DNA of 64,000 nt from the NCBI RefSeq assembly GCF_020707265.1, contig NZ_JAJFEQ010000009.1:1-64000 (forward strand), in the 5' to 3' direction. Each line of letters begins with the position of its first letter. Position 1 is the first letter of the stretch. Below the pieces are notes generated by a model that saw only the letters and a list, made by a program, of their open reading frames with translations, did not search any database and was not told the origin of the DNA. The position numbers and the translations under genes are program-made. Of the stretch, positions 18,343 through 27,629 are shown in pieces. This DNA comes from Massilia sp. IC2-477 (GTDB taxonomy: Bacteria > Pseudomonadota > Gammaproteobacteria > Burkholderiales > Burkholderiaceae_D).

Positions 18343-19254
18343 CTATTGCTGGCGCGAGGTCGCGCGGAACTGGCTCGGCGCCTGGCCGACTTCCTTGCGG
18401 AAGAAACGCGTGAAGTAGGCCGCATTCGAGAATCCCAGTCCGAACGCGATCTGTTCCATCGACATGTCGCCGAAGATCAGGTTGCGCTTGGCTTCGGTGA
18501 TGATGCGCGCATGGATCATCTTGGTGGGGCTCTGGCCCGCCGCCGAGGCGCATGCGGCGCGCAGCTGCACCAGCGACACGGCCAGCATCGACGCATAGTC
18601 TTGCAAAGGCAGGTTCTCGCGGTAGTGCTGCTCGATCAGGTCGCGGAAGCGCTCGGTCAGGCGGATATCGTTGCGGGTGGCGATCTCGCCGTCCACCGGG
18701 TCCAGGTCGACGTTGCGCACCAGGTTCAGGAGCAGGGAAGTCAGGAGCGCCTCGGTACCGGCAATATGGCCGACCGGCTTGTGCTCGACTTCGCGCGCAA
18801 GCTTCTGGATGACATCATGAAACTCGCCCGCCGTATCGTCGAGCGCAATGACGCGCGGGTGGGCCCAGAGCCGGTTGAATTCGCGCAGCTTGGCATTCAC
18901 CTGCGACAGGTAGGTCACCTCGATGGTGATCACCCAGCGGTCGACGTCCATCTCGTAGTCGAGGCCATGCACGCTCTCGGTAGGCAGCAGCAACACGCAG
19001 GGGCCGGCAAACGGCACGGCGGCGCCCTCCAGGTTCATCACGCCGCAACCGCTGCGCACGAAAATTACCTGGCCATAGTCGGGATGGGCATGTGGCGCGG
19101 TACGCCAGCGGCCACGATCGGTTACGTGGCCCACGTTCACCAGCCAGCTATCCTCCTCGGGGCGCTCGACGTACAGGCGGACTTTCGGCACTGTCGTCAG
19201 GGTCACCGTGGGGTTCGCGAGGCGCTGATCCTTTGTCATCGCACTTCGTGTCAT
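18343..19254 (-). CDS. AraC-family activator, HpaA/PobR-like, probable regulon regulator
   Basis: 303 residues. An N-terminal cupin (HAHPDYGQVIFVRSGCGVM) should bind the effector. The C-terminal AraC DNA-binding domain (about 205-300) has two helix-turn-helix motifs, the second with FGLGFSNAAYFTRFFRKEVG, close to the family signature. The layout resembles HpaA/PobR activators of 4-hydroxyphenylacetate and 4-hydroxybenzoate catabolism. ATG 19254 is preceded by GGAGGAG. It is divergent from the lactonase, and copy 3 of the six-copy promoter element lies between them; it is the only specific regulator within the block of genes carrying that element. I infer that it activates all six copies in response to a substrate or intermediate. 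Confidence 0.9.
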   Translation of the reverse strand: MTRSAMTKDQRLANPTVTLTTVPKVRLYVERPEEDSWLVNVGHVTDRGRWRTAPHAHPDYGQVIFVRSGCGVMNLEGAAVPFAGPCVLLLPTESVHGLDYEMDVDRWVITIEVTYLSQVNAKLREFNRLWAHPRVIALDDTAGEFHDVIQKLAREVEHKPVGHIAGTEALLTSLLLNLVRNVDLDPVDGEIATRNDIRLTERFRDLIEQHYRENLPLQDYASMLAVSLVQLRAACASAAGQSPTKMIHARIITEAKRNLIFGDMSMEQIAFGLGFSNAAYFTRFFRKEVGQAPSQFRATSRQQ

Positions 19255-19331
19255 TGTCGTCTCCTCCGTACTGCTGTTCCATTCTAGGCCTGTCGCGCCC
19301 CAAGCTCAATCCCCGGCGCGCGCCGAAGAAT

Positions 19332-19390
19332 AAAAATGCCAGCGAATCGCATTTTTGTGCAGAGACCCGCGACAATACATCCACTACGCT
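19332..19390 (+). promoter_or_regulatory. Conserved regulon element, copy 3, with -10
   Basis: AAAAATGCCAGCGAATCGC then ATTTTTGTGCAGAGACC, with TACGCT (19385-19390) exactly 25 nt after the GTG. It lies between the divergent AraC and lactonase genes, the usual place for an AraC-family operator. Flanking AAAAATG/CATTTTT give this copy partial dyad symmetry. Confidence 0.85.
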
Positions 19391-19419
19391 AGACCTGAAA
19401 ATTGATCGGAGATCAGGAG

Positions 19420-20547
19420 ATGACGCGGTTCTTCCAGCGCGTATTGACAATGATGGCGCTGTCGGCGGCGCTGCTCGACACATCGACCGTCGCGCAAGCG
19501 GCGCCGCCGGAGCTGATTTATGTGGGTACCCAGGCCGGCGAGATCCGCGCGCTGCGCTTCGACCCGGCAGACGGCCGCATGGCGCCGTTGGGCGCGGTGG
19601 CGCGCGACGGCGCGCCCACCTGGACCGCCGTCCATCCGCGTCTCCCGGTCCTGTACGCGGTCAATGACAACAAGGCGGGGGAGGGCAGCATCAATGCCTA
19701 TGCCGTCGACCGGGCTACCGGTGGAATCAAGAAGATCGACGAGGCGCCCGCCGGCGGAGCCGGCACCACCTACCTGGCCCTGGACGCCGGCGCGACGACG
19801 CTGTTCGCGGCGAATTTCGGCGGCGGCTCCGCCTCCAGCATTGCGATCGAGCCGGACGGCAGCCTCGGCGCCCTGGTGTCGACGATCAAGGCCACCGGAT
19901 CGGGTCCGCACCGGCGCCAGGCCAGTGCGCACGCGCATTCGGTCACGCTCGATCCTTCGGGCCGCTATGGGCTGGTGCCCGACCTTGGCGCCGACCGCGT
20001 CTTCGTGTATGCCTTTGACCGCGCCAGCCGCTCGCTGGCGCCGGATGACACCCGCACCCTGGCCCTGGCTCCGGGCAGCGGGCCGCGCCAGCTGGTGTTC
20101 GGCGCTGATGGCCGCCACGCCTACCTCATGAACGAGCTCACGGCGCAGGTGCAGGTCCTGCGCTGGGATGCGGAGCAGGGGCGGCTCGCCGCAGTGCAAG
20201 CCGTGCCGCTCAGCAGCCAGGCCTTCCAGGGCACCAGGAGCGGTTCCGCGATCGCGATCAGCCCTGACGGACGTTACCTGTATGCCGCCAACCGCGGCGA
20301 GCACGAGCTGCAGGTATTCCGTGTGCACCCGGACAGCGGCGAGCTGACGCTGGTGCAGCGCATCGCCTCGGGCGGTCAGACTCCCTGGGGCTTCGCCCTT
20401 CACCCTTCCGGCAAGTGGCTGGCGGTGGCGCACCAGCGCAGCAATACGGTCAACCTTTTCAGTATCGATCCGGCGTCCGGCCAGCTTGCGAATACCGGCC
20501 AGGCGGTGGAAGCGCCCACCCCGGTCAGCATCAGCTTCCTGAAGTAG
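19420..20547 (+). CDS. Secreted lactonase-family beta-propeller (6-phosphogluconolactonase-like)
   Basis: 375 residues. The signal peptide ([20 protein letters not shown]) implies export, unlike the cytosolic Pgl enzyme. The mature part has seven similar blades with the lactonase PF10282 pattern ([78 protein letters not shown]). Known members hydrolyse 6-phosphogluconolactone or act as cycloisomerase-like enzymes. Export and the neighbouring semialdehyde dehydrogenase point to a sugar-lactone or aromatic-lactone substrate. ATG 19420 is preceded by GGAGATCAGGAG. Probably co-transcribed with the dehydrogenase 86 bp downstream. Confidence 0.87.
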   Translation: MTRFFQRVLTMMALSAALLDTSTVAQAAPPELIYVGTQAGEIRALRFDPADGRMAPLGAVARDGAPTWTAVHPRLPVLYAVNDNKAGEGSINAYAVDRATGGIKKIDEAPAGGAGTTYLALDAGATTLFAANFGGGSASSIAIEPDGSLGALVSTIKATGSGPHRRQASAHAHSVTLDPSGRYGLVPDLGADRVFVYAFDRASRSLAPDDTRTLALAPGSGPRQLVFGADGRHAYLMNELTAQVQVLRWDAEQGRLAAVQAVPLSSQAFQGTRSGSAIAISPDGRYLYAANRGEHELQVFRVHPDSGELTLVQRIASGGQTPWGFALHPSGKWLAVAHQRSNTVNLFSIDPASGQLANTGQAVEAPTPVSISFLK

Positions 20548-20633
20548 CTCACGTCTTCGTCCACGCGGCCAGGCGGTCATTGCGACCCGCCTGCGGCCGC
20601 GCACGTCTCCACTTTTTCAATCCAGGAGTTCAC

Positions 20634-22214
20634 ATGTCCGTTTTCGGTCACCTGCTCATCGGCGCCCGCGCCATCCCTGGCGCCAACGGCGCAGTCCGCG
20701 CCACCAATCCCGCCACCGGCGAAACGCTCGAACCGGCGTTCGGCGGCGCCACCCTCGAAGACCTCGACCAGGCCTGCGCCCTCGCCGACCAGGCCTTTGA
20801 CAGCTTTCGCGAGACTACGCCCGAGGCACGTGCGGCTTTCCTCGAACGGATCGCCGGCCACCTGCTGGCGCTGGGCGACGTTCTGGTAGAGCGCTGCATG
20901 CTGGAGACCGGGCTGCCGCGCGCGCGGATCGAGGGCGAACGCGGACGCACCGTGAACCAGCTGCGCCTGTTCGCGGCCACGGTGCGCGATGGCGATTACC
21001 TGGACGCGCGGATCGATCCAGCCCAGCCGGACCGCACGCCGCTGCCGCGTCCGGACCTGCGCCTGCGCCACATTCCGCTCGGCCCGGTCGCGGTGTTCGG
21101 CGCCAGCAACTTTCCGCTGGCGTTCTCGATAGCTGGCGGCGACACTGCCTCGGCGCTGGCGGCCGGTTGTCCCGTCGTGGCGAAAGCCCACTCGGCGCAT
21201 CCGGGCACGTCGAGCCTGGCCGGCCTGGCGATCCAGCGCGCGGTACACGACTGCGGCATGCCGGAAGGGACCTTTTCGCTCCTCTTCGATAGTGGCCGCC
21301 AGGTGGGGCGGGGGCTGGTGGCGGACCACCGCATCAAGGCGGTCGGGTTCACCGGCTCGCGTGCAGGCGGCGCTGCGCTCATCGCCCTTGCCGCCGCCCG
21401 GCGCGAGCCGATTCCCGTCTATGCAGAAATGAGCAGCATTAACCCGGTCCTGCTGTTCCCGCGGGCACTGGCGGTCCGTGCGGAGAGCATCGGCCAGGCC
21501 TTCGCCGCTTCGCTGACCCTGGGCGCCGGCCAATTCTGCACCAATCCCGGCCTCGTGCTGGCGGTGGAAGGCCCAGACCTGGACCGCTTCATCGCCGCCG
21601 CCGGGACCGCGCTCGCCGCCATCCCGGCCTCGACCATGCTCACCCCCGGCATCCACGGCGGCTATGCCTGCTCGGTCGCGGCGATGGAAGCTCATGCCGC
21701 CGTCAAGCTCGAAGCGCGCGGCCAGGAGGGCGCCGGGCACCAGGGCCAGGCGGCGCTGTTCTCGACCACGGCGCAGGACTTCCTGCGTCACCCGGAGCTG
21801 CGCGAGGAAATGTTCGGTGCCGCCTCGCTCGTCGTGCGCTGCCCCGACCTGGCAGCGCTGCGTGATGTCGTCGCCAGCCTCGAAGGCCAGCTCACGGCCG
21901 CGCTGCACATCGACGAGGCCGACCACGTCCAGGCGGCAAGCATCCTGCCGCTGCTGGAGCGGCGCGTCGGCCGCATCCTGGTCAACGGATTCGGAACCGG
22001 CGTGGAGGTCTGCCACGCGATGGTCCATGGCGGGCCCTTTCCCTCGACTGCCGATGGGCGCTCGACTTCGGTGGGGAGCCTGGCCATCGCGCGCTTCCTG
22101 CGTCCGGTGTGCTACCAGGACCTTCCGGAAGCCCTGTTGCCGGAGGCGCTGAAGAGCGCCAATCCGCTCGGGCTGAACCGGCGCGTCGACGGCAGGCTGC
22201 AACTGGCTCGCTGA
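20634..22214 (+). CDS. NADP-type aldehyde dehydrogenase, 2,5-dioxovalerate (KGSA) dehydrogenase-like
   Basis: 526 residues, the usual length of this branch. The Rossmann core [29 protein letters not shown] and the catalytic pair Glu265 (in YAEMSSINP) and Cys302 (in GQFCTNPG) are intact. The MSSINP and GQFCTNPG forms are typical of alpha-ketoglutarate-semialdehyde dehydrogenases, which finish oxidative pentose, aldarate or hydroxyproline catabolism by making 2-oxoglutarate. It follows the lactonase under promoter copy 3. The usual upstream dehydratases are not in the window, so the substrate may differ. ATG 20634 follows CAGGAG. Confidence 0.92.
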   Translation: MSVFGHLLIGARAIPGANGAVRATNPATGETLEPAFGGATLEDLDQACALADQAFDSFRETTPEARAAFLERIAGHLLALGDVLVERCMLETGLPRARIEGERGRTVNQLRLFAATVRDGDYLDARIDPAQPDRTPLPRPDLRLRHIPLGPVAVFGASNFPLAFSIAGGDTASALAAGCPVVAKAHSAHPGTSSLAGLAIQRAVHDCGMPEGTFSLLFDSGRQVGRGLVADHRIKAVGFTGSRAGGAALIALAAARREPIPVYAEMSSINPVLLFPRALAVRAESIGQAFAASLTLGAGQFCTNPGLVLAVEGPDLDRFIAAAGTALAAIPASTMLTPGIHGGYACSVAAMEAHAAVKLEARGQEGAGHQGQAALFSTTAQDFLRHPELREEMFGAASLVVRCPDLAALRDVVASLEGQLTAALHIDEADHVQAASILPLLERRVGRILVNGFGTGVEVCHAMVHGGPFPSTADGRSTSVGSLAIARFLRPVCYQDLPEALLPEALKSANPLGLNRRVDGRLQLAR

Positions 22215-22229
22215 GCGCCAGGCGACACG

Positions 22230-22288
22230 AAAAATGCCAGCGAAACTGATTTTTGTGTAGAGACCAATACCCGCCCATCCCATATTCT
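22230..22288 (+). promoter_or_regulatory. Conserved regulon element, copy 4, with -10
   Basis: AAAAATGCCAGCGAAACTG then ATTTTTGTGTAGAGACC, with TATTCT (22283-22288) exactly 25 nt after the GTG. It precedes the eight-gene catabolic operon by about 100 bp. Confidence 0.87.
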
Positions 22289-22365
22289 GCTTGCCAGGGA
22301 CAAGCAGGATGGCGCGCCCGGATCCGATCCGGCGCGCCACGAGAAGCACACACAAGGAGAACTAA

Positions 22366-23337
22366 TTGGTCAACAAAGTCAAGCTCAAGATCGCTATCGC
22401 CGAGCACCCGCACACCTCCGCGATTCGCAACGGCTCGATCCCGATCGAGGGCGTGGAACCGGAATTCGTCACTATCAAGCCGCAGATCGGCGCCTTCCGC
22501 CGCATGGTGCGCGACGTCGAGTTCGACGTCTGCGAGATCGCGCCGACCACCTACATCATCGCCCGTGCTTACGGCGCCCCGTTCGTGGCGCTGCCGATTT
22601 TCGTAGTGCGCCGCTTCCACCACGGCGGCCTGCTGGTCAATCTGTCCGCCGGCATCAAGACTCCCAAGGACCTCGAAGGCAAGAAGGTCGGCGTGCGCGC
22701 CTATTCGGTGACCACGGGCGTGTGGAATCGCCAGGTGCTGATCGACGAGTTCGGCCTCGATGCCTCGAAAGTCACCTGGGTGGTCGACGACGAGGAGCAT
22801 GTCACCCAGCTCCGGCTGCCGGAGAACGTCATCCATGCGCCGGAAGGCAGCTCGCTGGCCGACATGATGGCCAAGGGGGAGCTTGCAGCGGGCATGGAGG
22901 CGGCCGCCGGCATCGGCCGCACCGGCAACCCGACCGGCGGCTGGCAGGAAGTCGACGCTGATTATCCGGACCTGCTGCCGAACGCTGCGGAACTGGAAAA
23001 AGAGTACTACGGCCGCACCGGGGTGTACCCGATGCACGGCACCATCGTGGTCAAGGATGCCATCCTGGCGGAGCATCCCTGGATCGCGAAGTCGCTCTAC
23101 GACGCGTTCGACCGTGCCAAGAAGGAGTGGCTGGCGCGCCTGGACGCGGGCGAAGCGACCAGCGCCACCGACAAGAAATACCTGGAACTGCGCAAGATCG
23201 TCGGCCACGACCCACTGCCATACGGCTTGCAGGAAAACCTGAAGACCATCGAAACCCTTGAGGCCACCGCCTTCAAACAGGGGCTGACGCCGCGCCGCAT
23301 GGCCATCGGCGAGCTGTTCGTCGACCCTCAGGCATGA
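22366..23337 (+). CDS. 4,5-dihydroxyphthalate decarboxylase/substrate-binding-fold protein, copy 1
   Basis: 323 residues of the Pht5/NMT1-like periplasmic-binding fold, apparently without a signal peptide. Diagnostic stretches: LKIAIAEHPHTSAIRNG, FDVCEIAPTTYIIARAYG, DLEGKKVGVRAYSVTTGVWNR and YPMHGTIVVKD. In phthalate degraders this cytosolic family decarboxylates 4,5-dihydroxyphthalate to protocatechuate; other members are transport proteins. The lack of an export signal favours an enzyme. The start is TTG 22366 after AAGGAG; no better ATG is nearby. First gene of the operon, with a paralogue as the last gene (30060). Confidence 0.82.
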   Translation: MVNKVKLKIAIAEHPHTSAIRNGSIPIEGVEPEFVTIKPQIGAFRRMVRDVEFDVCEIAPTTYIIARAYGAPFVALPIFVVRRFHHGGLLVNLSAGIKTPKDLEGKKVGVRAYSVTTGVWNRQVLIDEFGLDASKVTWVVDDEEHVTQLRLPENVIHAPEGSSLADMMAKGELAAGMEAAAGIGRTGNPTGGWQEVDADYPDLLPNAAELEKEYYGRTGVYPMHGTIVVKDAILAEHPWIAKSLYDAFDRAKKEWLARLDAGEATSATDKKYLELRKIVGHDPLPYGLQENLKTIETLEATAFKQGLTPRRMAIGELFVDPQA

Positions 23338-23359
23338 CAACAATAACGGAGACACAAGC

Positions 23360-24385
23360 ATGATCATCGATTGCCACGGCCACTTCACCACCGTTCCCGC
23401 ATCCTTCCGCAACTGGCGCGCCAAGCAGGTCGAATCTGCCAACGACCCCGTCAACGCCCCCAGGCGCGAAGACGCCTTCGTCTCCGACGACGAGATCCGC
23501 GAAGCGATCGGCAACGGCCAGCTCAAGCTGCAGCGTGAACGCGGCAGCGACCTGACCCTGTTCTCGCCGATCGCCGGCCTGATGAGCCATCACCTCGGCA
23601 ACGAGCGCACCAGCCTGGAATGGGCGGAAATATCGAATGACCTGGTGCACCGCGTGACCCAGCTCTACCCGGACAACTTCGCGCCCGTCTGCCAGCTGCC
23701 GCAGTCGCCTGGCGCCGCGCCGGCCAACAGCATTCCCGAACTGCGCCGCTGCGTCGAGGAACTCGGCTTCGTCGGCTGCAACCTGAACCCGGATCCGAGC
23801 GGCGGTTACTGGACCGGCAAGCCGATGACCGACCGCGAATGGTATCCGCTGTACGAGGCGATGGTCGAGCTGGACGTGCCGGCCATGATCCACGTGGCGG
23901 CCTCCTGCAACCCCTGCCACCACGGCACCGGGGCCCACTACCTGAACGCCGACACCTCGGTCTTCATGCAGCTGCTGCAGTCGAATCTGTTCAAGGATTT
24001 CCCGACCCTGCGCTTCGTCATTCCGCATGGCGGCGGCGCCGTTCCTTACCACTGGGGGCGCTACCGCGGCATGTCGCTCGAGATGATGGAGCGTCCGCTC
24101 GAGGGCCTGCTGGACAATGTGTTCTTCGACACCTGCGTCTACCACCATCCCGGCGTGGAGCTGCTGACCAAGGTGGTCCCGGCCGACAACGTGCTGTTCG
24201 GCTCGGAGATGATCGGCGCCGTGCGCGGCCGCGACCCGAACACCGGCGAATACTTCGACGACACCAAGAAGTACCTGGATGCCTGCACCGCGCTGAGCGG
24301 AGAAGACCGCTTCAAGATCTACGAAGGCAACGCGCGCCGCGTGTACCCGCGCCTGGATGCGCGCCTGAAAGCCCGCGGCAAATAA
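23360..24385 (+). CDS. ligJ: 4-oxalomesaconate hydratase (LigJ)
   Basis: 341 residues, the same length as LigJ of Sphingobium. It hydrates 4-oxalomesaconate to 4-carboxy-4-hydroxy-2-oxoadipate in the protocatechuate/gallate 4,5-cleavage pathway in the cytosol. Recognisable stretches are the metal-binding IIDCHGH start, GFVGCNLNPDPSGGYW, VPAMIHVAASCNPCHHGTGA, TLRFVIPHGGGAVPYHWGR and LFGSEMIGAVRG. The amidohydrolase-fold metal ligands (HxH at residues 6-8, later His residues) are present. ATG 23360 follows a GGAG 10 bases upstream. It is the most securely named enzyme of the operon and sets the pathway type. Confidence 0.9.
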   Translation: MIIDCHGHFTTVPASFRNWRAKQVESANDPVNAPRREDAFVSDDEIREAIGNGQLKLQRERGSDLTLFSPIAGLMSHHLGNERTSLEWAEISNDLVHRVTQLYPDNFAPVCQLPQSPGAAPANSIPELRRCVEELGFVGCNLNPDPSGGYWTGKPMTDREWYPLYEAMVELDVPAMIHVAASCNPCHHGTGAHYLNADTSVFMQLLQSNLFKDFPTLRFVIPHGGGAVPYHWGRYRGMSLEMMERPLEGLLDNVFFDTCVYHHPGVELLTKVVPADNVLFGSEMIGAVRGRDPNTGEYFDDTKKYLDACTALSGEDRFKIYEGNARRVYPRLDARLKARGK

Positions 24386-24395
24386 GGAGACTGGC

Positions 24396-25247
24396 ATGAA
24401 CCCGCAAATCATCGACATCCACCCGCACATCATCTCGGACGACGAGCGCCGCTATCCACCGGCACCGCTGTTCGGCAAGCGCTCGGAATGGTCGCAGGAG
24501 CGGCCGACGACGGTGGAAACCCTGATCGCCGCCATGAACGATGCCGGCGTGGCGAAGGCCGCCGTGGTGCATTCCTCGACCACTTACGGCTTCGACAACA
24601 GCTATGTGGTCGAGGGCTGCGCGCAATACCCGGACCGCCTGGTGGCGGTCGGCTCGGTCGACGTGCTGCAGCCGAACGCACCGGAAGTCATCCGCGGCTG
24701 GCATGACCGCGGCCTGGCCGGGCTGCGCCTGTTCACCGGCGGTAGTACCAAGGAATTTGACCCGAGCGAGTTGGATGATCCGCGCTCCTTCCCCGCCTGG
24801 GACCTGTGCGCCGAGCTGAAACTCCCGATGTGCATCCAGACCGGACCGATTGGCCTGCCTCAGGTGACGGCACTGGCCAAGCGCTTCCCGGGCGTGGACA
24901 TCATCCTCGACCACCTGGGCCGTCCCGAGGTCGCGGACGGCGCGCCCTATGCCAAGGCCCAGAGCATGTTCGAGCTGGCAGCGCTTCCGAACATCTACCT
25001 GAAGCTCACGCCTCGTATCTTCGGCGACGTGCGCAAGGGCAGCGCCACTCCCGAGACCTTCTTCCCGAAAGTGGTGGCGGCCTTTGGCGCCCATCGCCTG
25101 GCCTGGGGCTCGAATTTCCCGACCTCGCCGGGTACCCTTGCGGAGATCCTGGCCACCGCCCAGGACAGCCTGGCCTGCCTGTCGACTGAAGACCGCGAGT
25201 GGATCTTCAGCAGGACCGCGCAGAAGTTGTATCCGGCACTGGCCTGA
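24396..25247 (+). CDS. Amidohydrolase-family hydrolase, LigI/LigW-like
   Basis: 283 residues of the amidohydrolase-2 TIM barrel: IIDIHPHIISD (HxH metal site), GLAGLRLFTGG, PMCIQTGPIGL, DIILDHLGRPE and the late LAWGSNFPTSPGTL with the expected final-strand region. Relatives include LigI, which opens 2-pyrone-4,6-dicarboxylate to 4-oxalomesaconate, and LigW-type aromatic decarboxylases. Its position directly after ligJ makes either reaction sensible. It is shorter than most decarboxylases and retains DHLGRP, which favours a lactone hydrolase. Specific reaction not settled. Confidence 0.82.
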   Translation: MNPQIIDIHPHIISDDERRYPPAPLFGKRSEWSQERPTTVETLIAAMNDAGVAKAAVVHSSTTYGFDNSYVVEGCAQYPDRLVAVGSVDVLQPNAPEVIRGWHDRGLAGLRLFTGGSTKEFDPSELDDPRSFPAWDLCAELKLPMCIQTGPIGLPQVTALAKRFPGVDIILDHLGRPEVADGAPYAKAQSMFELAALPNIYLKLTPRIFGDVRKGSATPETFFPKVVAAFGAHRLAWGSNFPTSPGTLAEILATAQDSLACLSTEDREWIFSRTAQKLYPALA

Positions 25248-25284
25248 AGCACAGACAGTCCACCAAAAAGAAAAGAGGGGACAG

Positions 25285-26592
25285 ATGGAGACAAGCAAGG
25301 ACACCGGCCATCGGGCCGGGAACCCCTGGGGCATCCTGGCGCTGCTGGCGCTGGGACTGCTGATATCGTTCGTCGACCGTACCAGCCTGTCGTCGGCACT
25401 GGCCGACAAGAGCTTCGTCGAGCATTTCGCCCTGACCAGCGTGGAGCGAGGCTGGCTGAACTCGGCGTTCTTCTGGTCCTATGGCCTGTGCCAGCTCGCC
25501 ATGGGCTGGATCGTCGACCGCTATGGCGTGAAGTGGCCATACACGGTGTGTTTCGCGATCTGGTGCCTTGCCACGGCGCTCACCGGAGCAGTGACGACCC
25601 TGGGCGCCCTGATCCTGATGCGCCTGCTGGTCGGCGCTGCCGAGGCGGTGGTGATCCCGGCAAGCTACCGCTGGATGGGCAACAACTTCAAGGAGAGCCA
25701 GAAGGGGCTGGCGGTCGGCATCTTCACCACCGGCGGCAAGATCGGCCCGGCCATTGGCGCGCCGATCGCGGCCTGGATCATCGTGCACCACTCGTGGCAA
25801 ATGATGTTCGTCGTCACCGGCCTGGTTGGGCTGATCTGGCTCGCGCCCTGGCTGCTGGCAGTGCGCAGCGACTATCCGTCCAAGGCCGAACAGGCCGTTC
25901 GCAGGGACAGCACGCCTTCCATCACCATCGGGCGGTTGCTGGCCAGCCCGGTGGTGTGGGGCGGCATGATCAACAACTTCTGCTACGGCTACTTCACCTT
26001 CTACTGCATGAGCTGGATGCCGGCCTACCTGGTCGAGCAGCGCGGCCTGTCGCTCAAGGAGTCCGGGCTGTACACCTTCTTCAGCTTCATCGGCATTGCT
26101 ATCGTGGCGACCATCGCCGGATGGGCGGCGGACCGCCTGATCGCCGGCGGCCGCGATGCGGTCCTGGTGCGCAAAAGCTTCGTGATCGCCGGCTTTATCG
26201 GCGGTACCACGGTGCTGCTCGGCGCCTACGCCCCGAGCCTGGAGATGGCGCTGTTCTGGAACGTGCTCTCGCTGTCGCTGCTGGGCCTGACCACGGCCAA
26301 CAACACGACGCTGTGCAAGCTGACGCTGATCCCAAAGCAGGCCATCGGCCTGAATACCGGCCTTCAGCAGGTCGCCACGAGCCTGGCCGGCGGTATCTCG
26401 GCCAGCTTCTCGGGCTGGCTGCTGCATGTCAGCGGCAGCTACCACGCTCCGATGCTGGCGATCTTCGTTTTCCTGCTCATCGGCGCCGGCAGCTCGGTCG
26501 TCCTGTTGCAGCGAAAGTGGGCGCCGAAGGTGGCGGATGCACGGCCCGAAGCAGGCGCGGCCGGACCGGTGGCCGGCGCAGCAAAACCATAA
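25285..26592 (+). CDS. MFS transporter, anion:cation symporter (ACS) family
   Basis: 435 residues and 12 helices: FVDRTSLSSALADKSF after the first helix, GWIVDRYGVKW (MFS signature), LVGAAEAVVIPASYRWMGNNF and TTGGKIGPAIGAPIAAWII. Close to ACS-family permeases for glucarate, phthalate and 4-hydroxyphenylacetate. ATG 25285 follows GAGGGGAC; the longer open frame upstream overlaps the preceding gene. Fifth-order context (between amidohydrolase and dioxygenase) makes it the inner-membrane importer for an aromatic or sugar acid, complementing the TonB receptor at the outer membrane. Confidence 0.92.
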   Translation: METSKDTGHRAGNPWGILALLALGLLISFVDRTSLSSALADKSFVEHFALTSVERGWLNSAFFWSYGLCQLAMGWIVDRYGVKWPYTVCFAIWCLATALTGAVTTLGALILMRLLVGAAEAVVIPASYRWMGNNFKESQKGLAVGIFTTGGKIGPAIGAPIAAWIIVHHSWQMMFVVTGLVGLIWLAPWLLAVRSDYPSKAEQAVRRDSTPSITIGRLLASPVVWGGMINNFCYGYFTFYCMSWMPAYLVEQRGLSLKESGLYTFFSFIGIAIVATIAGWAADRLIAGGRDAVLVRKSFVIAGFIGGTTVLLGAYAPSLEMALFWNVLSLSLLGLTTANNTTLCKLTLIPKQAIGLNTGLQQVATSLAGGISASFSGWLLHVSGSYHAPMLAIFVFLLIGAGSSVVLLQRKWAPKVADARPEAGAAGPVAGAAKP

Positions 26593-26616
26593 CACTTAGA
26601 AAATCGAGGTATACAG

Positions 26617-27603
26617 ATGGCAAAGATCGTATTCGGGATGGCGGTGCCCCACAGCGGCATGCTTGGCCAGAAGCCCGAAGACTGGCTGATCAACGGGGAA
26701 CGCGACCGCAACAACCCGGAACTATGGTTCCGTAACCGCACCTGGACCTATCCGGAGCTCGAAGCGCATCGCGGCGCCGCATTCGAGAAGTACCTGACGC
26801 TGGAAGAGCGGACCGTGCGTGCAGGGCGCTGCCGCGCCGCGCTGGATGAAATGGCGCGGGTCTACCGCGAGGCGAAGATCGACGTCGCCATCATCCTGGG
26901 CAAGGACCAGAAGGAGATTTTTACTGACTTCTCGCCATCGATCGCGATCTACAGCGGTGAAGAAGTGCACAACGGCCCGCCGCAGCGTTCGGTTTATGCG
27001 CCGGACCGCCATGTGACCCATCCCTGCCACCCGGAGCTGGCGAAGTACCTGATCCAGGCCTTCCAGCGCGAGAACTTCGACCTGACCGACCTGTTCCAGT
27101 GGCCGGACAACGTCTGGATGAAGCCCCTGCCCGAGTATCCGGTAGCCCCGCATGCCTACAGCTTCGTCTACCACCAGATCATGGGTGACGAGGTGCCGCC
27201 GCACGTGCCGGTCATCATGAACTGCTTCTACCCGCCGACCCAACCGTCGATGGCGCGCTGCATCGAGTTCGGGCGCGTTCTGCGCGACGCAATTGAAGCC
27301 TGGCCGGCCAACGTCCGGGTCGGCATCTTCGCCTCCGGCGGCCTGTCGCACTTCGTCAACGACGAGGAATTCGACCACCGCATCATGAAGATGCTGGGCG
27401 AGTACAACTACGACGGCCTGGCCGCGGTGGACGACGGTTACTACCAGTCCGGTACCTCGGAGATCAAGCTCTACGTCAGCGTGATGAAGGCGCTCGAGGG
27501 CACCGGCGCCCGGATGACCGTGGTCGACTACGTGCCGTGCTGGCGCACCGCCGCCGGCACTGGCGAAGGCATGGGCTTCATGTACTGGAAGCCGGAAGAA
27601 TAA
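26617..27603 (+). CDS. Class III extradiol ring-cleavage dioxygenase, LigB type
   Basis: 328 residues of the LigB superfamily. The early VPHSGM carries one Fe(II)-ligand His, the core DVAIILGKDQKE follows, and ASGGLSHFVNDEEFDH late in the protein carries the family's catalytic-His region. LigB opens protocatechuate between C4 and C5; gallate and 3-O-methylgallate dioxygenases are relatives. It is longer than LigB (about 300) but shorter than the fused gallate dioxygenase (about 420), and no LigA-like small subunit lies nearby. It should produce the substrate that LigJ ultimately hydrates. Actual ring substrate unknown. Confidence 0.85.
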   Translation: MAKIVFGMAVPHSGMLGQKPEDWLINGERDRNNPELWFRNRTWTYPELEAHRGAAFEKYLTLEERTVRAGRCRAALDEMARVYREAKIDVAIILGKDQKEIFTDFSPSIAIYSGEEVHNGPPQRSVYAPDRHVTHPCHPELAKYLIQAFQRENFDLTDLFQWPDNVWMKPLPEYPVAPHAYSFVYHQIMGDEVPPHVPVIMNCFYPPTQPSMARCIEFGRVLRDAIEAWPANVRVGIFASGGLSHFVNDEEFDHRIMKMLGEYNYDGLAAVDDGYYQSGTSEIKLYVSVMKALEGTGARMTVVDYVPCWRTAAGTGEGMGFMYWKPEE

Positions 27604-27629
27604 ACCCCTGAAATGACACGAGGAAGAAC

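Noticed and set aside
22366..23337. Periplasmic solute-binding protein of an ABC or TRAP transporter
   Set aside because: No signal peptide and no permease or ATPase genes nearby; an enzyme-like Pht5 role fits the context better, though not proven.
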